A stretch of 64,000 nucleotides of DNA from Shinisaurus crocodilurus (GCA_021292165.1 CM037885.1:5141042-5205041), one strand, 5' to 3'; positions 33,312 through 44,171 are shown, numbered from the stretch's first letter. The notes: generated from the letters alone by a model not told the origin. Numbers and translations: made by a program.

Positions 33312-34039
33312 GCACGGTCTTCGCCCAAGGGAGGGGGCAAGGGAGGGGGGATGAAGTCATAGGAGAAGTAGCAGGCAGACCATCATCCCCCAACAAAGGA
33401 GAGTCTCGGTGGAGATCCACAAAACCAAGGAAGGACCATCAAGGATCGTCAAACTATCAGGGCAGTCTCAAAGAGCTGCAAAGTACTAGTAAGTCACCTT
33501 CCCGGGCAGGAATAAGCCCACCTGGAACGAAGGGGCAGGCATAAGCCCCCACCTGACCTGGAGGGCGGGGAGAGCGGGAACTCAGGGGTAGAAAACCCCT
33601 CTCCCTTCCGGTTTGGGGTTGTTGGGAACCAAGGGTACTTCGGGGCCAGATCCATCTTCCTAACAAGCAGCCCGAGTACGCCATTCTCATCCACGGATCG
33701 GCCGACCCGGAGCCAGGCTGAAACTGACTAGGCACAGAGTCTTTGGTCTGAGGTAATTGACTAGATTCCCTCCGCTAGCCTAAGCCTGTTCATTGAGAAA
33801 CGTGGGGGTCAACTAAGGTTGTGTTGACAGTGTAGTATTCCTGGAGAGCTGTTAGTTCCGTTCTGTGTTATTGCATAAACAAATAAAAGCCTTATTTGGT
33901 CATTTAAAGGGCTGCGGTTTCCTCTTGTGTGTGAAAGCCTCGCGGGTGGTTGCTAGCGCTCGTACGGGCTGTAACTCAGTGCCGGTTAACCCGTTAAGCG
34001 CCGAACTCACGCTAAGGATCCTGTTGGTGATCCTTCACA
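33243..34039 (+). mobile_element. Solo LTR with 5-bp duplication ATTAT
   Basis: The 797-bp LTR begins TGTGGAGAAAGC and ends GATCCTTCACA, with an exact ATTAT duplication at 33238-33242 and 34040-34044. A polyadenylation signal AATAAA lies at 33882-33887, about 155 bases before the end, as in the R region of an LTR. A (CA)n run lies at 33283-33312. No internal retroviral or Ty3 genes are adjacent, so recombination between two LTRs probably removed them. Whether it was Ty3/Gypsy or an endogenous retrovirus cannot be told from the LTR alone. Confidence 0.82.
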
Positions 34040-34084
34040 ATTATACATGAAATCTGTTGTCCGTCCCCCCCTTTTTAAATGCCA

Positions 34085-34490
34085 CCTTAGTCAGTGGATA
34101 GAGCGCTGGATGTGCACTGGAAGAACCTGAGTTTAAGGTGCTTCCGGATGAGGCCTTTATGGCACCGTCAACCTGCCTCATTCACAGAAATTTACGAGGG
34201 CTCCAGACGTCTCGTGACCCTCCTGCATTTTCTTACCGTTTCTTCTTTTTCATTAATGCAGAAAATCTGTTAAGGAGAAAAAGACGGAGCACTTGCACGG
34301 TGCCTTCTGATTGCTAGTGGTAGAAGCCCTCCGTCTGGAAGCACCCTAAGTCTCACCTTTGTGTGGTCCTAGGCAAGAAAGAAAAATATCTGCTAGGTAG
34401 CTGGGCTCAGTTTCTCATCTGTACAATGGGAGTAACAGCATCCTACTCCACAGAGCATGAGCCAAATAAATGTTATGAATTAGCTTACAA
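34085..34490 (+). repeat. MIR-like SINE split by a MITE
   Basis: Head-like TCAGTGGATAGAGCGCTGGA with a diverged B box (GAGTTTAAGG) is followed, after the inserted MITE, by CTCAGTTTCTCATCTGTACA and ATGGGAGTAACAGCA. The last part resembles the MIR core. Old and diverged. Confidence 0.5.
34137..34346. mobile_element. MITE with TAA duplication, GGTGCTTCC family
   Basis: The 210-bp element has ends GGTGCTTCCGGATGAG and GTCTGGAAGCACCC, flanked by TAA (34134-34136, 34347-34349). TNA duplication and G-rich ends suggest Harbinger. Related elements occur at 37085-37330 and about 62150-62340. Confidence 0.65.
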
Positions 34491-35467
34491 GTTTATTCTT
34501 TGTAAAAGTGCATTCTAAACCATTAAGTTCATATCTTTTGTATCTTACTAAGCAGGGGGAGTCCCCCTTTCCTTGTAGAAGGCTCTGCCCCAGCTACTCT
34601 TTTCCTCACCTCTGTCACAGCTTTTCAAGTAAGATTCTATGAATAAAGGGAGATCTAGTATGAAAATAGTTTATTGAGTTTCCATCAGGACAGGATTTAG
34701 CGGAATAAAGGGCATAGTTGGATTGCTTAAACAGTCATTTGAGGCAGTTCCTACCTGTGGGCTGTTTTGTCTCAAAGGGGCAAACCAAACAACCCCCTTA
34801 CCCTACTTCTTCCTTCCCCCTGTAGGTGGCTCCCAGGAGCTGGTCTTCAACTGAGGATGCTTTTGGCTTTTCAGGCACTGGGTGGGGTTAGGGCAGAGTA
34901 AAGGAGAAAGGAATGGCATTGTTGTGGGACTGGAAGCTGGCCAAATTACCCCCGTATGCCCCACGGACAAGTGGAGAGGGCTGTTTGGACAAGAGAGGGA
35001 TTGCCAGAGCTGTGAGGCTGGCAGTGGGGGGAGGTCCTGTCCATTTGAACTGCATCACTCCTGTCTAGGTTCTCACTGAACTATCCTGGGTGGCTTTCAG
35101 TCCTCAGACCTGCACAAATTTGTGACCCGGCAGCCGGTTGGAGGCTTGAAAAGCCTCCTGGTTTTGCTGCCCTCCTGGGACTGCAAAAACCAAGAGGTTC
35201 TTAAGTAATCTCAAGCTACAAAATATGTGTGGGTTGGGTTGGGTTAGGCTGCATTTGGCTTGGTGGGTGGCGTGTTGTGTACGCATGACAAAAAACACAG
35301 GTGGGGTCTGGACCCTGTATTGCAAAGGGTACAATCTTGCGTTATCCATAGGATGGTCTTAGGGATCTCTTTGGGGGTGGGATTCAAAGATTAGTCACAA
35401 AGACCTCGCCCCCCCCACGAGGCTTGCATCCCCCCTGCAGGGGGCAGCTGCGGGTCCTTCCAAGCGC

Positions 35468-36147
35468 TCACAAGTTCTTCCAGCGACCCCTGCGTTTGCG
35501 AGTGGGGATCCCTTTCCTCCGCTTCTGGGGCAGAGGTGCCCGGCTTGGGGATGGCCCAGTTTCAGCCACCGGCTGCCCGTCCTCTTGCAGAGGCCTAACC
35601 TCGTTTTCTCCCTGCTCCGGGGACAGCTCCGCCTTGGTGGTGAAGGTGTCCCTGGGAGGCGGAGTCTCTGTGGAAGGGGTTGCCATTGGGGCAGGGATCT
35701 CCCCCTGTGGGTGCAACAGGCTATTCGGCTGGGCCGGAAGGAGGGGCAGCAGGGCCGCCACCACGTCGGTGAGCCGCTCTAGGCCTTGCCGCAGGGTACA
35801 CGTCAACTCACGGATGGCTTCGGCTGTCTCCCTCTGGGCCTGCAGGAAATCCAGGGGGGGCTCAAAGGGCGGGTCCAGGCGGGTGCGCCGGCGCCGCACT
35901 GTTGGCGAGGTCGAGGGGCATGGGGTGGTGCCCCGCGGCTCTGTGGGGGAGTGTTCAGGAAGTGGCCTGCAGCCTAAGCTGGCTGGGGAAGGGGCCAGTT
36001 GGACAATCTGCAGCGACGTGGGCTGAGCTGAAGGGGGTGCTGGTGAGTCACGTTCCTTGGGCCTCAGCAAGCCCCCGTCCAGAGTGCAGCAGGAAGCCCG
36101 GGCAGAAGTCTCTGGGCTGCAGGAGACGTTGCTTCTGGCTGGCGTAT
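35468..36147 (-). CDS. MYPOP: MYPOP second coding exon
   Basis: This exon encodes residues 154-379 of MYPOP (p42POP), a nuclear Myb-related repressor that partners profilin. The acceptor is strong (pyrimidine-rich TCCTCCTTGTCCCCACAG then ATACGCC, minus strand), and joining in phase 1 to exon 1 gives 1140 bases, 379 codons plus stop. Translation reads DTPARSNVS, RPKERDSPAPPSAQP and LDFLQAQRETAEAIRELTC. This is a predicted helix (about 252-290) with a leucine-rich face, conserved in the family. The C-terminus QKRRKGIPTRKRRGRWKNL is a basic nuclear-localisation or DNA-contact tail nearly identical to mammals. Human MYPOP is 399 aa and has long poly-proline runs; no run of five prolines is present here. 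The exact minus-strand end is the TGA/TAG stop at 35468-35470. Confidence 0.93.
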
Positions 36148-37084
36148 CTGTGGGGACAAGGAGGAGATTGACCATGCTGGCACCCAGAACCCTTCTCCCA
36201 GAGAAAGTTTCCCCTACTGACCTGATCCTCTGTGCACCGTGTGGATATGTAGTCATCCAGATCCAACCCGCTGAGCTATTCAAATGGTCAGAAATAGAAT
36301 GTGGTACAGCCCTCTGTGGACTGTAGCTTTTCAGATTGTGGGTCAAAACCCCCCAAAGCTCCCTGCCTGTGGAATTTAGCTTGTCAGGGAAAAGACAAGG
36401 TTACCAACAAGCTTTCTTCCCCCCAACATGCTAGCTTTCCATGGGCAAGGAGTTTGTTTTGTTCTTACATGGGAGTTTTCAAATCCTCCCTGCTCCATAT
36501 AGTGTGAAATAACAGAATCCCTAGAGGACTGTACTGTGTGTTATTTCTGCTCACTGAATAGCTCTGTGTCTACTCTGCCTCTTCCTCCTCCTCGCCTTCC
36601 CGTGTCTATTCCCCTTTGCACTTTTCTCTGCGTCAGTTGGGCATCTGTGTGCCATATCATAAGGAAACAGGGCAAGTGTCATCCCAGACCATCCCAGAGC
36701 AACAGCTGCAAAAGGCAGGGGATGGTCTCCTGGGCTCTTCCAGTCGCACACACCCAGTGACGTTACCCTACACTTGGATTACTAGGAGTATTTCCCCCCA
36801 AATGAAAGGTGTCGGGGCTCAATGCTCTCTTTTTGAACCCAAAGCCCTTCTCTCTAATCCCAGCTGTGTATGGTATGAGGTCAGTGGAGGATGATATGGT
36901 AACTCAGCAGTGAGGGGAAGGTACTCTGTACATGCACAGAGACACCGCTTTCTGGAATATTTATTTACGCCTGCCCAAACTCATTCCTAGCATTGAAAAT
37001 GGCTTTCAGAGATGATCCCCCGGGCAAGCCTTGTTAAGCTGTGAAGCGCTGGAGAGCCCCAAAGTCTCAGATATGAGGACTATG

Positions 37085-37330
37085 GGTGCTTCCGGACAGA
37101 GATTTCCTAGCACTAGCAACCACAAAGCATTGTACAGCAACTCCATCTTTTTTTCCTTAGAGGATTTTCTGTGGGTAAGGAAAAAGATGGAAGAAATGGT
37201 GGGAAAACATGGGAGGATTATAAGTAAAAACGACAATATTGGGGACCCTCCCGAAACTTCCATAAATGAGGCATAAATTATTGCTTATTGCTATTTACTT
37301 CCATAAATGAAGCTTCATCTAGAAACACCT
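37085..37330. mobile_element. GGTGCTTCC-family MITE in MYPOP intron
   Basis: Starts GGGTGCTTCCGGACAGAG and ends GCTTCATCTAGAAACACC, an imperfect inverted repeat. The interior GAAAAAGATGGAAGAAATGG and GGGAAAACATGGGAGGA recurs at 62165-62205. Confidence 0.55.
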
Positions 37331-38167
37331 GCCGGCAGTACATTATTTACTGCCTGTGGGATGTGTGTGTGTGTGTGTCTCCCCCCCTTCAACTCTGGGC
37401 AGGATTATTTTTCTGAAGTCAGAAAGAGAAAATCATTTATCACTTGTAACCTACTGATGTGGGGAGACAGAAAGGAGATCTAACTCAGGAAGGTGTTGTG
37501 CATGGGAGTGTGTTCTTCCATCGAACATGGCAGCATGTGCCACTCTCCACTGCCTCCCTGTTCTGTACACTTACAACGCCAATATTACTCCCTACAGTTC
37601 ATGTGAGCCAAGGCGCAGGAAGCCACAGGGCACAGGGATAAAAACAGCATTGTTTCAGGGCTCACCCCTCAAATCACTGTTGGATGCCAGAGCTCATTCT
37701 TGGAATAGTAGGTACTTCTGAGCATGTGTAGAGTGCCTTTCCTTCACTAGTGAGTCACATCTGGAATTAGGGGGTGGGACACCAAGACAGAGAACACAGG
37801 TTACAGGATACTGTGTAACCCCTAAGAAAGAAGGAAATTAGCCACTGGTCTGAGGAACTGGCAAACGGGTCAGGGGAAGACAGATCACAGCTGTGTGCTC
37901 AGTGCGCGTCCACACAGTTCCCTCAGGTGTCAGCACAAGTTGGGTGGAACGTTGGAGAGTATTAATCCATCACCGTACCAAAAAATGCTTTAAAAAGAAC
38001 CTCTCCTGCTAGTCCTCCAAAGTGATGTCCCCAAGCTTGTACAGCACCTAGCACCGATCTTTAGAAATGCATGCTCTGACTTGTGGCTCTTGGCTCAAAG
38101 ACGGCTCTGTGCTGCAGAAGCCAACCATATTTTGTCTAATATTCTAGAAGATATATTTCCCCTGCCG

Positions 38168-38197
38168 ATAGTGTGTGTGTGTGTGTGTGTGTGTGTG
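38168..38197. repeat. (TG)n microsatellite
   Basis: About 15 TG units within the MYPOP intron. Confidence 0.9.
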
Positions 38198-38768
38198 GGG
38201 CGGGATATATGGGGGTGTAAGGCATAACCACAGGATGCCTTGAGTTTTTTCTCTTTCCCACCCCCTCCCGCTCAGTAAATATGTGGAGTGTAAGATGCCT
38301 GTTTCTTAAAACAAGAGGTGTTGGTGCTCACACCTGCCTGACACTTTCACCCTTTAATCTGGAAGTCCACCTCACCCTAGTCCTAGATACATGGGATCTG
38401 ATTGTGGCTATTCAGTGGAGAGGGGAAAACACCCTGCTCATGCTCAGAGGCACATTATTATTACTTCACATTGTTTCAGGGGTGAGCCTTGCCTCAAATT
38501 AAGCTCTGTTCAATCCTCCCGACCTGTAGCACTTTGCTTTAGAAACTAGCTCCTGGGAATCGCATATGGAGTTTTACCGTGCTCCCCTTCTCTCAGGATA
38601 CCAACTCACATGTGGCACACCCCGTGCCCTTATATCCTGACCATCTCTCCTTGGTCATGGGTCTTCCTGACACCAGAGGCCCCTCCTTTGCCACTGGCAC
38701 GCTCACGCGCTCAGCCCTTTCTCCCACTGGGGGGCCCTGGCTGGCATGGCACCATGAGTACTACTCAC

Positions 38769-39228
38769 CGGTACAGTGCTCGGCTGCCAGGCGGTAACTG
38801 TGGGCGGCAAACCCCGGCGCGTTCTGCAGGGCTCCGGGTTCTGCCCCGCCGCCGGCGCCCACCATCACGCCAGGCCCCAGGATGGCAAAGATGGTCTCTT
38901 CCTCGGCCGAGAAGGTCTCGTCGCAGCAGGCGTTGCCAGCGCCCTGGGTGGAATGGGGCACCCGCGCCAGCTTCTCCTTGGTGCGCCGCTTGAAGTCATT
39001 CCAGCGCTTCTGCACCTCTTGGCCGGTCCGTTTCCAGCTGGTGATGCTGTTGATCCTGGCGGCGATGCCTTCCCAGACCCGCCGGCGTTCGGCCACCGTC
39101 ACCCGCCGACTCTGGGTGCCGTACAGCTTGGCATAGTTGGCCCGCACTTCTTGGATCAGGATCTGGTTCTCCTCGTACGAGAAGCGCGGCTTGCGAAGGC
39201 GGGTGATCTCTTCGCTCTCGCCAGACAT
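38769..39228 (-). CDS. MYPOP: MYPOP first coding exon, Myb/SANT-like domain
   Basis: The exon encodes residues 1-153 plus one base of codon 154. The protein starts [20 protein letters not shown] and carries a Myb/SANT-like DNA-binding domain at about 11-93. Conserved parts include [38 protein letters not shown], then [20 protein letters not shown] and [17 protein letters not shown]. The following [15 protein letters not shown] is also a family signature. The donor is CCG|GTGAGT (GT at 38768-38767). The start ATG is the first before the conserved TRLRKPRFS block. The gene is transcribed in the same direction as IRF2BP1, about 9 kb away, as in mammals. Its start lies in a CpG island. Confidence 0.95.
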
Positions 39229-39800
39229 CCCGGGGCTGCTGCTGCTGCTGTTATTGTTGACGCCGTTCTCCCGGGGCCACCTGCTTCCGCGCCCGGCTCA
39301 TTCAGGGCTTGCCGGTCGGGCAGCGGCTCCTTAAGCCCGGCGCCACGCAGCCGGCGCCGCTGCGCGGAGGGCTGAGCAGGCAGGGTGGGTGATGCCGGCG
39401 GAGGAGGCGGGAGCGAGCGGGACCTCTTCTGGCATCGCCGGACCGGTGCCGGGCAGCCTGTGCGCTGGCACGGTGTTGCGCCGGGCGGAGGGGGCACGGT
39501 GCCAGGTTGGCTTCGCCTTGCAGGCTTGTCGTCTCCCGGGGTGCCCTCTGCCACCGCCTCCCCACCCCCCACGCCTCCCTGCTGGGAAAAGGGTGCGTGG
39601 GGAGGACTCTTCGCGGCGGGGCACCCCGGACTCCTCTCCGCTCCCGCTTAGCTGCCTTGCTGCATTGAGAAGCCTCCCCCGCTCCTCCCTCCGGTTGCTC
39701 CTCGGTTGGTTCCTCCTCCTCCTACTCGGGCATGCTCACTACTTAGCCGCACTCCCAGCAGGCCAAGGGGCGGCCGGGATGGTTTCCCTAGCAACCGTGG
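39229..39800 (-). promoter_or_regulatory. MYPOP CpG-island promoter region with X-box
   Basis: Base composition is strongly GC- and CpG-rich from the exon through about 39650. On the minus strand 39795-39782 reads GTTGCTAGGGAAAC, an RFX X-box-like element. Nearby GGGCGG-type boxes occur (GGGGCGGCC at 39768). The transcription start cannot be placed from sequence. Open frames in this block are composition-driven shadows. Confidence 0.55.
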
Positions 39801-40243
39801 CCTGCTGCCTGCTCACACGGCCTCCTACGGTGGGCAGCGGGTGGGCCCCCGAAGGCTTCTGGGAGTTCAACACACGCACACTTCGAGGGGTTTCCTCTTG
39901 TGGGGGTTGTTGCTGCCCCCAAAAGTGGGCCATCACCAGTCTCCTCCTGAGTGTCTGGCCCAGTTGCAAGCACCTGTGACTGGGGAATGGTTGGGGGTGG
40001 AGAGGGGGAAGAGAAAAGCTGCTGCCATGAGTGACAGCTCCTTAAAAAAAAAAAAAAAACACCGGGTTTGCCGTCTTTTTCACCTTTGCGGCCAGGCTCA
40101 GGTTGCCAACCTCAAATCCAGTTCCAAATAATTTTTTATACATTTATTTTTAGCTGTTGCTGTCAAACATCATGATATGTGACTAGTACCTAGTCAGAAG
40201 AAGCAGGGATTTCAGGAGCCCCAAATAAAAATGAAATGATGAT

Positions 40244-40405
40244 TATTTTAAAACAACAAAGCCAGTCGTATTGGCCATAAGAAAAGTTCCAAAATCCATA
40301 TAGTGTAATACCTTTATTAGGCCAACCCAAAGATCACATAAAATGTGCAAGCTTTCAAGATCTCCAGATATCTTCATCAGGTAATATTACAAAGGGGGGG
40401 GGGGG
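40244..40405 (-). repeat. Unclassified repeat related to 26745/27372
   Basis: AAAACAACAAAGCCAGTCGT, ATACCTTTATTAGGCCAACC, TGTGCAAGCTTTCAAGATCT and ATATCTTCATCAGGTAAT. A G-run follows at 40396. Confidence 0.5.
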
Positions 40406-40751
40406 AAGCATAGGAGCAGGGAAAGCTGACTAGATGTTTTAGTTGGGATGTTAAGATGATATGGCCTAATAAAGGGATTTTGAAATGGAAACCAGAAAAT
40501 AGCGATTTTGAAATCATAGTCATAATTTATAGCCAACCATCAATGTACATGGCCCTTTGCAGAAGGAAAGAAGCACAAAAGAAGAAGAAAAAGGCAGCTC
40601 TCTGACTCCAAGGGGCTTACAATTTAATGTTGGGGCAGTGTGGGAGGCAGGCAGGCATATGCGCGCACATGTACACACACACGGCAGAGGCGACAAAGGA
40701 AATGGGATTTGGTCACAGCCTGCCATTTTGTATGAAAGACAGCATTCACTA

Positions 40752-40992
40752 GAGCCAGTGGGTGTAGTGGTTAGAGTGGGTGTAACACTGGGGAGATGCA
40801 GGTTCAAATTCCCACTCAGCCATGAAGCTCCCTGGATGATATAGGGCCAGGCACACACACACACACTCTCTCTCTCTCTCAGCCTAACCTGCCTCTCAAG
40901 GTTCTTGTGAAGATGAAATGGGGGTGGCGGTGAGGAGCCATGTGAACCACCATGCCCTCCTTGGAGGAAGGACAGAATAAAAATGTAATTAA
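40752..40992 (+). repeat. tRNA-derived SINE, head intact
   Basis: A box GTGTAGTGGTTAGAGTGGG, B box GGTTCAAATTCC, then CACTCAGCCATGAAGCTCCC, AGCCTAACCTGCCTCTCAAGG and an AATAAAAATGTAATTAAT tail. A (CA)n(CT)n run at 40852-40880 interrupts the body. Confidence 0.72.
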
Positions 40993-41204
40993 TAGCTAAA
41001 TGAGCACAAGTAGCCATCAGTGACACATAATAGTTCCCATTTTCCTGATGGGAAACCGAGGTGCATTTGGGGACAGCATTGGGGTGAGGACAAAATCTGC
41101 TACTGGTGACTCCAGGCCTGTTTTCTCCCACACCACAATGTCCCAGGCTGCAGGCCCGCCCCATGTTAACTTTAATTCTGTTTTATTTTGCTCTGTAGTA
41201 CTCA

Positions 41205-41440
41205 TGGAGGAGAAGGCTATCAATGGCTACTAGTCCTGATGATGTTATGCTACCTCCAGGATCAGAGGCAGTATGCCTATGCACACCTGTTGCAGGGGAA
41301 CATGGGCGGGAAGGTGCTGTTGCACTCATGTCCTGCTTGTGGGATCCTGTGGGCTGCTGGTTGGCCACTGTGTGAACAGAATGCTGGACTATATGGACCC
41401 TTGGTCTGATCCAGCAGGGCTCTTCTTATGTTTTTACTCA
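41205..41440 (+). repeat. CR1/L2-type LINE 3' end
   Basis: ATGGAGGAGAAGGCTATCAA, TGGCTACTAGTCCTGATGAT, GGGGAACATGGGCGGGAAGG and GATCCAGCAGGGCTCTTCTT. Sense orientation of the 8978-9597 element. Confidence 0.75.
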
Positions 41441-41861
41441 ATAGAAGCAACTGAGTCTGGTATCTGTGTTGTCCCATTGCAACCCCACCCTGATTTCTGT
41501 TTCTTAGTCACACTCCAGGGGTGGAACCACAAGCTGTCTTTTTATACCTACATACAACAATCTGATGGCTGGGGCAGTTTGTGGAACAGGGATAGGTTAG
41601 GCCAGCTTTAGGCAGCAGCTCCTCTGTGCATGCAAAGCAAAAGCACTTTGTTTGCAGCAGCAGGAAGCAGACAGGGCTTCCCTTACATGGCTCTGTCTCT
41701 GCTCATAGCTCATGCTTGTGTTACGTAGCGAGCGGCCCAGCCTACAGGCAGGCTGCATCACCGCCCCAGTGCTGTATTAGTACAAAGCACCTCTTTTCCT
41801 TCTCCTATGTATGTTTTGATTGTGTTTTGTTGTGATTTTTATTAGCATATTTTAGCCTTCC

Positions 41862-41976
41862 CCAACCTGGTGCCCTCCAGATGTGTTGGTCTCCAGCATG
41901 GCTGGCTGGGGATGCTGGGAGTTGTAGTTCAACACATCTGTTGTCCACATCTGGAGGGAACGAGGTTGGGGAAGGC
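41862..41976. mobile_element. Palindromic hAT-like MITE, both arms
   Basis: TAGCCTTCCCCAACCTGGTG and CCCTCCAGATGTGTTGG are mirrored by CACATCTGGAGGGAACGAGG and TTGGGGAAGGCTG. Core GATGCTGGGAGTTGTAG again matches the shared motif. Flanking 8-mers GCATATTT and GTGTATTC agree at 5 of 8. Confidence 0.65.
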
Positions 41977-42477
41977 TGGTGTATTCTGATTTTACTTGTA
42001 AGCCATCTTGGAAGGGTTTGTATCTTTAAAGGTGGGATAGAAATAATTATAATTATTAACGATAATCAATTGATAATAAATAATATACAAGGAAATGGTT
42101 GCCATTTGCTCTTATGTGTGTGGGGAAAGTAAAAAATCACTGAAGATGGAGGTCACTGCTGCAGTGGGGACAAAACCTTTTCCCTACCCTGGTGCTGGGC
42201 AGCCAAGCATCCCCTGACAATTATCTCAGGAGGGCACAGAAAGGCGCACTGCACCACCCAGGGGGGTCCCTGCCTTCATGGATTCCTCCCTCCTCCAACA
42301 TCTGTTATAGGAGGTGACCTGGCATGGCGGCTGAGAGAGCTACAAAACAGGAATCTCTCATCTGGCATGAACTTTGCAGGAGGCGGTATCCTCTCTCCAT
42401 CTTGGCCCCTCCATTTGCAATATGGGGGAAATAATGTTGGCCTACTTTACAGGGTTGTTGCAAGGATTGCAACCTGT

Positions 42478-42690
42478 TGAAGCAGTGTGGTGTAGTGGCT
42501 AGAGTGTTGGACATAGACTAGGAAGAGCCGGGTGCAAATCCCTACTCGGCCAATTAAGCTTACTGGGTGGCCTTGATCTAGTAAATATCTCTCAGCCTAA
42601 CCTACCTCACAGGGTTGTTATCAGGTTAAAAATAGGGGAAGGGGAAGAACCAGTTGTGTGTGTTGCCCTGAGGTCTCTGGAGGATTAAAA
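42478..42690 (+). repeat. tRNA-derived SINE
   Basis: GTGTGGTGTAGTGGCTAGAG, then GGGTGCAAATCC, TACTCGGCCAATTAAGC and CAGCCTAACCTACCTCACAG. Same family as 21380 and 40752. Confidence 0.7.
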
Positions 42691-42789
42691 AAATGGAATA
42701 AGAATATGACAGGCCTTTTGGTGGCACAACACACACATTATATCTATGTGTTGTTGTTGTTTTTAACATTTATATTTCACTTTCAAGTG

Positions 42790-43006
42790 TTCAAAGTGCT
42801 TTATGTGCATTATCTAGTTGCAATCCTTACAACAACCCTGTGAGGTAGGTAAATATTATTGTCCCCCATATTGCAGATGGGGGTGCAGAGGCTCAGAGAG
42901 AATGGCTTACCTAGGGTCACTTGGTGAGCTCATGGAAAAGGAGAGATTAAAACCAGAGACTTTCCGATTTGTAGCTCAGTCTCTTAGCCATTACGCTACA
43001 GCAGTG
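42790..43006 (-). repeat. MIR SINE
   Basis: The minus strand matches MIR from its tRNA end (GTAATGGCTAAGAGACTGAG) through the core; on the plus strand this appears as ACAACAACCCTGTGAGGTAG, ATATTGCAGATGGGGGTGCA and GAGGCTCAGAGAGAATGGC. MIR is an ancient amniote-wide family. Confidence 0.75.
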
Positions 43007-43027
43007 TTCTCCCTGCTCCCTGTTCTC

Positions 43028-43080
<53 letters not shown>

Positions 43081-43232
43081 AGAGTGAGAGAGAGAGAGAG
43101 GGAGGGAGAGAGGGAGGGAGGGAGAGAGGGAGGGAGGGAGAGAGGAGAAGAGAGAAGAAGAAGAAGAAGAAGAAGAAGAAGAAGAAGAGAAGAAGAAGAA
43201 GAAGAAGAAGAAGAAGAAGAAGAAGAAGAAAT
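43028..43232. repeat. Compound (CT)n / (GGGA)n / (GAA)n tract
   Basis: About 46 bases of CT repeats, a short TGTGTGTAGAGTGAG junction, roughly 60 bases of GA/GGGA repeats and about 80 bases of GAA repeats. All strands are purine/pyrimidine-biased, with mirror symmetry. Open reading frames across it are low-complexity artefacts. Confidence 0.9.
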
Positions 43233-43374
43233 GTAACAAATGTTATGTTCTGCCTTCCAGAAAAGGCAGGAAGTGAGAGGTGGTGCATTTTATAGCTTGA
43301 CTTATAGGTAGTAAAGAGAAAACCCTCAAACCCAAGTCAACCTTAACATAAATGTATCTATCACATTATTATAT

Positions 43375-43690
43375 TTTTTATCCCACCCATCCTCTGAGGA
43401 GCTCAGTTGTTAACCTGATAACAATCCTGTGATGCCACCCAGTGAGCTTTGTTTCTGAGCCCGGATTTGAACCCAAGTCCCTCCAGCCCTCGTCAAGTCA
43501 CTCTGACCATTCCACAGCACTGCCTCGTATGAGAATAGCCTTGCTGGATCAGACCAAGGATTCATCTAGTCTGCTATTCTGTATCCAACAGAGACCGGCC
43601 AGATTCTCCCAGAAGCTCAAGGGGAAGACATGAAGATGTTGAACTCTCCCCTCCTTACCCGCCCCTGTCTGTCCCCCAGTACCCAGTACC
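43375..43690 (-). repeat. SINE and LINE 3' fragments, inverted
   Basis: 43375-43545 is the tRNA-SINE body inverted (ATCCTGTGATGCCACCCAGT, GGATTTGAACCCAAGTCCC). From 43528 a LINE 3' end follows (ATAGCCTTGCTGGATCAGAC, CATCTAGTCTGCTATTCTG). Confidence 0.55.
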
Positions 43691-44171
43691 CAGAGGTATA
43701 CTCTCCCTGTACATGGAAGCTCCATTGACTCTTGGAGCTTCTGCAAAGGGCCTTGTGCTTACCTCCTTCACTCAGGAGGGATGAATGGTCTACTTTGCAG
43801 GAAGGGTGCTCTCTGAGTGCTCATTTGCCCCCAGGCTGCAGGGCTCCAGACCTTGGCCCGAGCCGTTGTACTACTGCTTTGTAGCCCCCAGCCCCCTGCT
43901 TCTTTACGTGGTTCAGCAGTTTGGATGCAAAACGTGCATTTGTTGGGCTGTTCTGGAACAGGATGGCCATTAGGTGGCAGCTCAAAGGCAGACCCGGAAA
44001 TAAACCAGCCCAATGGAGGGTTTTGTGCAGTGTTCTGAATTAACTGCAGTGGTTTAAATGAAATGTAGATGAGGGCAGAATGCATTCCCAAAGCAGTCAT
44101 TATTACATTTTTTTTAAAAAAAAAAGTGAAGGAGCCTGATCTGTTCCCATATCTTAAGGAATATCTAAGAG

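Larger units (their letters stand above)
26561..35467. other. Intergenic stretch between IRF2BP1 and MYPOP
   Basis: No conserved exon seen. It contains three related repeat copies of unknown class, a hAT MITE (27501), a 5S-derived SINE (28608), an isolated CpG/ZNF143 stretch (29090-29320), a fold-back (30915), a solo LTR (33243), and a MITE-split SINE (34085). The last 0.8 kb before 35468 may be MYPOP 3' untranslated region; a minus-strand AATAAA lies near 34673. Confidence 0.7.
36148..38768 (-). other. MYPOP intron
   Basis: The intron is 2.6 kb with GT (38768-38767) and AG (36149-36148) borders in phase 1. It includes a GGTGCTTCC-family MITE (37085-37330), a (TG)n run (38168-38197) and otherwise single-copy-looking sequence. 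No additional coding exon is needed to join the two flanking exons. Confidence 0.85.

Noticed and set aside
35424..36026. 200-codon plus-strand frame
   Set aside because: Antisense shadow of MYPOP exon 2.
38776..39375. 199-codon plus-strand frame over MYPOP exon 1
   Set aside because: Antisense shadow in a GC-rich exon.
40520..41164. 214-codon minus-strand frame
   Set aside because: Runs through a tRNA-derived SINE and a (CA)n(CT)n tract.
42947..43288. Poly-Leu/Phe/Ser reading frames
   Set aside because: Translation of the (GAA)n/(GGGA)n/(CT)n microsatellite.
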